A stretch of DNA of 44,735 nucleotides from Paramarasmius palmivorus. Lineage: Eukaryota > Basidiomycota > Agaricomycetes > Agaricales > Marasmiaceae. The position numbers and the translations under genes were made by a program. Positions 42,789 to 44,735 of the stretch are shown in pieces. The notes under the pieces were generated by a model, which was not told the DNA's origin, did not search any database, and saw nothing but the letters and a program-made list of their open reading frames with translations. Each line of letters starts with the position of its first letter. Within the stretch, counting starts at the first letter, position 1. The stretch is taken from contig JAYKXP010000257.1 of NCBI GenBank assembly GCA_037176845.1, positions 1 to 44,735 of the forward strand, written 5' to 3'.

Positions 42789-44591
42789 TCACGGAGCGTC
42801 CACAACTATGTCGATATCGAGATCCGCGCTGAACGCCACTGACAAGAAACAGATCAGTCTATGAATGCCGGTGAATAAATTGAGGGATACTAACTGATCG
42901 TGATGGTCATTGCGATGGGTCGAAGTCCATGGATCACTTTTACCCGCATGGTTTCTCCGTCGCGGTCTTGAAGCATCCTCACGTTTAGGGTCGTCCAGAC
43001 TTTGCCATGAATAGTGGCTATAGGATCGGCAGAAAGCTCAATCTAAAGACAGAATAAGCGTAGCCCAGGAAACACCTAGAAAATACTGACCTCAGTATTT
43101 TTTGCGTCGCTTAGTGGAAGCTTGGTTAAGACGGCGAAAGCGGTATGTGCTACAGCTGCAGAAGGTACGTGTACGCGTGGGATGGCACAGCGAGGATCGC
43201 GCCACATCGCCAGTTTCCCGTTGATGAACTGGATGCATTGATGATACAAAGAAGCTGGAGACGAAAAAGATTCATGTATGCCCTCGATAATGTCCAGCAA
43301 GACTTTGTCTTCGTAAGGGATTCCGGAGGGACCGACTTGGGTCTCGTTGACGCGGGGATGAGCTTGATCGAGGAGACGTTCAACGATTGGAGCTACCGTG
43401 TAGCGGTTTTTGAGGCAAACGGATCTGTACTCCCTGGAAGTAACTGATGCTCGTCCGAGGTGGTTGAAGTATACCTGCCACGAGCACGCGGCGAACATTG
43501 CTTCACATCCCGGATGAACGTCGCCATAGGGCAAATCAACCTCTGGAAGAGGTATGGAGAGACAAAATCTATCCCCGACCCAACGAGGCAAAGGCGTCAG
43601 TTCGGAGTCGGGGTCGATGACATCCAGTGCAGTCAATATAGGATTGAAGGCGAGATCATTGTCCGCAAAAGGCGCATGTTGCTGGAGGACGTTTGAGTCG
43701 AGAGGAAGGCTGAAAGAGATAGCGCTCCGACGCTCTAGAGTAGTTTTTGGATATAGCATGTAGGCATGCGTTCCGGTAACGAGATTCATTAGATGGGCTG
43801 CAGAAAGAATAGTGAGAATCGATTTGGCATCGCAGTCCCTTAGGAGACAAGGGACGTACTGGACTCCACGGCAAAGAGTAGATCCATCGATGACTTCTTA
43901 GAAACGATCAGGTGGATTTTCCGACCGTACGTCGTGCTGAAAATGTACGAATTTCTGACAGTATTCTGCCTGTCGCGGATGATGTTACACAAGTCAATGT
44001 TGGCGCCTGGGGTACCGCCCTTTTCGTACTCCTGCCACAGGAGCGACATGCTCTGTTCCTCGTCGGAACTCTCTTCTTCGTCGGAACTCTCTTCGTCGTC
44101 GGAACTCTCTTCGTCGTCGGAGCACTCTTCTTCACTCGAACTCTCTTCATCTTCTGATTCAGTATCTTCCTCTGACCCTGATTTGAAAGTGTAAGTGGGA
44201 CGGTGCTCCATCCATTCCAGAACCTTTCTTTCGTATTCTTCTCCTACGAACAAAACCATTGGTACATCTCCACCAAGTTCCACGAAACATCCGTAAGCTA
44301 CGTCGGCACCTATAACGGTATCTGTTTCTACTTGAAGGGTCCGGAAGGCGTCCCAGTCGTCTACGTTGATGTAGTCGAGGATCGAACGAACGTATCTTCA
44401 AACGACGCAGTCCTTAGTAAATTTTTCGATGTCCACGGGCACTATAGGTAATCGTGTCCCGGGGGAAGGATGACCCCAGAGAACGTCCAGGCTGTCGTTA
44501 TTCCTAGATAGTAAATTCATCGTTAAACAGGAAAAGGAAAACAAAGCCTGACGTTGGATGGAACTCACAAGATTGGGTAGGAAGCAGGCAT
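42789..44591 (-). pseudogene. Large hypothetical gene with acidic tract (5 exons, 523 codons) and one in-frame TGA
   Basis: Exons are 44591-44569, 44503-43860, 43797-43091, 43042-42895 and 42838-42789. All four introns are GT-AG (GTGAGT, GTACGT, GTCAGT, GTTAGT donors) and all phases agree. The single flaw is TGA at 44400-44398 (KDCVV-stop-RYVRS), explicable as CGA to TGA. Exon 2 then has ILDYINVDDWDAFRTLQ and DVAYGCFVELGGDVPMVLFV, followed by about 45 residues of alternating Ser/Glu/Asp repeats (SSDDEE type, encoded near 44060-44190). Exon 3 is globular (LPRWVGDRFCLSIPLPEVDL, KVLLDIIEGIHESF). The last exons end in DLDIDIVVDAP. The family is not recognised. A start downstream of the TGA would still leave about 480 codons, so the gene may yet be functional. 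Confidence 0.5.
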
Positions 44592-44735
44592 GATGATGGG
44601 TAAGGACAAGAGAGAAAACGCGCATGAGTCGGGGGGGCTTAGGGTTTAAGTAGCGACATCCAAGGGGGTTCTTGCATGAGGACGTGCAAGACTTCTGGGG
44701 GTTGTTTATGGTAATTGGACAGTGAAAGTACCTTG
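44592..44735. other. Right edge of the window
   Basis: Presumed upstream region of the minus-strand gene at 44591. No feature seen. Confidence 0.4.

Noticed and set aside
36808..44400. UGA as a sense codon
   Set aside because: Several genes use TGA as their normal terminator in complete models (for example 2612 and 42789), and the readthrough-like TGAs are better explained by mutation.

Overview
The window looks like an accessory, repeat-rich stretch of a basidiomycete (probably Agaricomycete mushroom) genome. Genes are cut into small exons by 45-60 nt introns with GTRNGT donors and CTRAY-like branch sites. Intergenic distances are short. The families seen (Helitron proteins with a DUF6570-like region, F-box-like and BTB-like paralogues, RNase H1 N-terminal-like proteins, a DUF262-like protein, a chromodomain Ty3/gypsy element) fit that group. 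There is no rRNA and no CRISPR. One weak tRNA-like segment sits near the left edge. Gene models were made by hand from frame continuity and splice signals, so exon coordinates are predictions.

Layout. 1-4276: mostly decayed minus-strand coding remnants, including one spliced gene whose last three exons are intact. 4277-9443: two near-identical 1.8 kb LTR-like direct repeats with TGTGAGG/CCTCACA ends, enclosing an intron-containing 406-codon gene. 9446-15642: a minus-strand Helitron protein locus, cut at its 3' end next to the right LTR and split by a 2.96 kb foldback element (10781-13736) whose 1.4 kb arms are almost perfect inverted copies. 16238-31761: a dense block of small lineage-specific genes. 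It includes a nucleotidyltransferase-fold candidate, a 131-aa protein with a histone H3 tail-like N-terminus, two BTB-like genes each followed by an F-box-like gene, two further F-box-like genes in divergent arrangement, an RNase H1 N-domain-like gene and a damaged DUF262-like gene. 31762-35356: gene-poor, with decayed fragments. 35357-41499: a complete chromovirus-type Ty3/gypsy retrotransposon with identical 445-bp LTRs and an AGTAT target duplication. 41667-44591: a second RNase H1 N-domain-like gene and a large acidic-tract gene with one in-frame TGA.

How the parts fit. The left third is nested transposon debris. The middle is an expanded array of fast-evolving BTB/F-box-type genes, which in fungi are candidates for substrate-selective ubiquitination, though no cullin-binding evidence is visible here. 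The right third carries the youngest event, the gypsy insertion, which landed 168 bp downstream of the second RNase H1 N-like gene. Every premature stop I found (TGA, TAG, TAA) can be explained by a C-to-T change from CGA, CAG or CAA. The most unusual item is the H3-tail-like protein at 19024-19566: it begins ARTK and contains TTGGKAPRK but has no histone fold.
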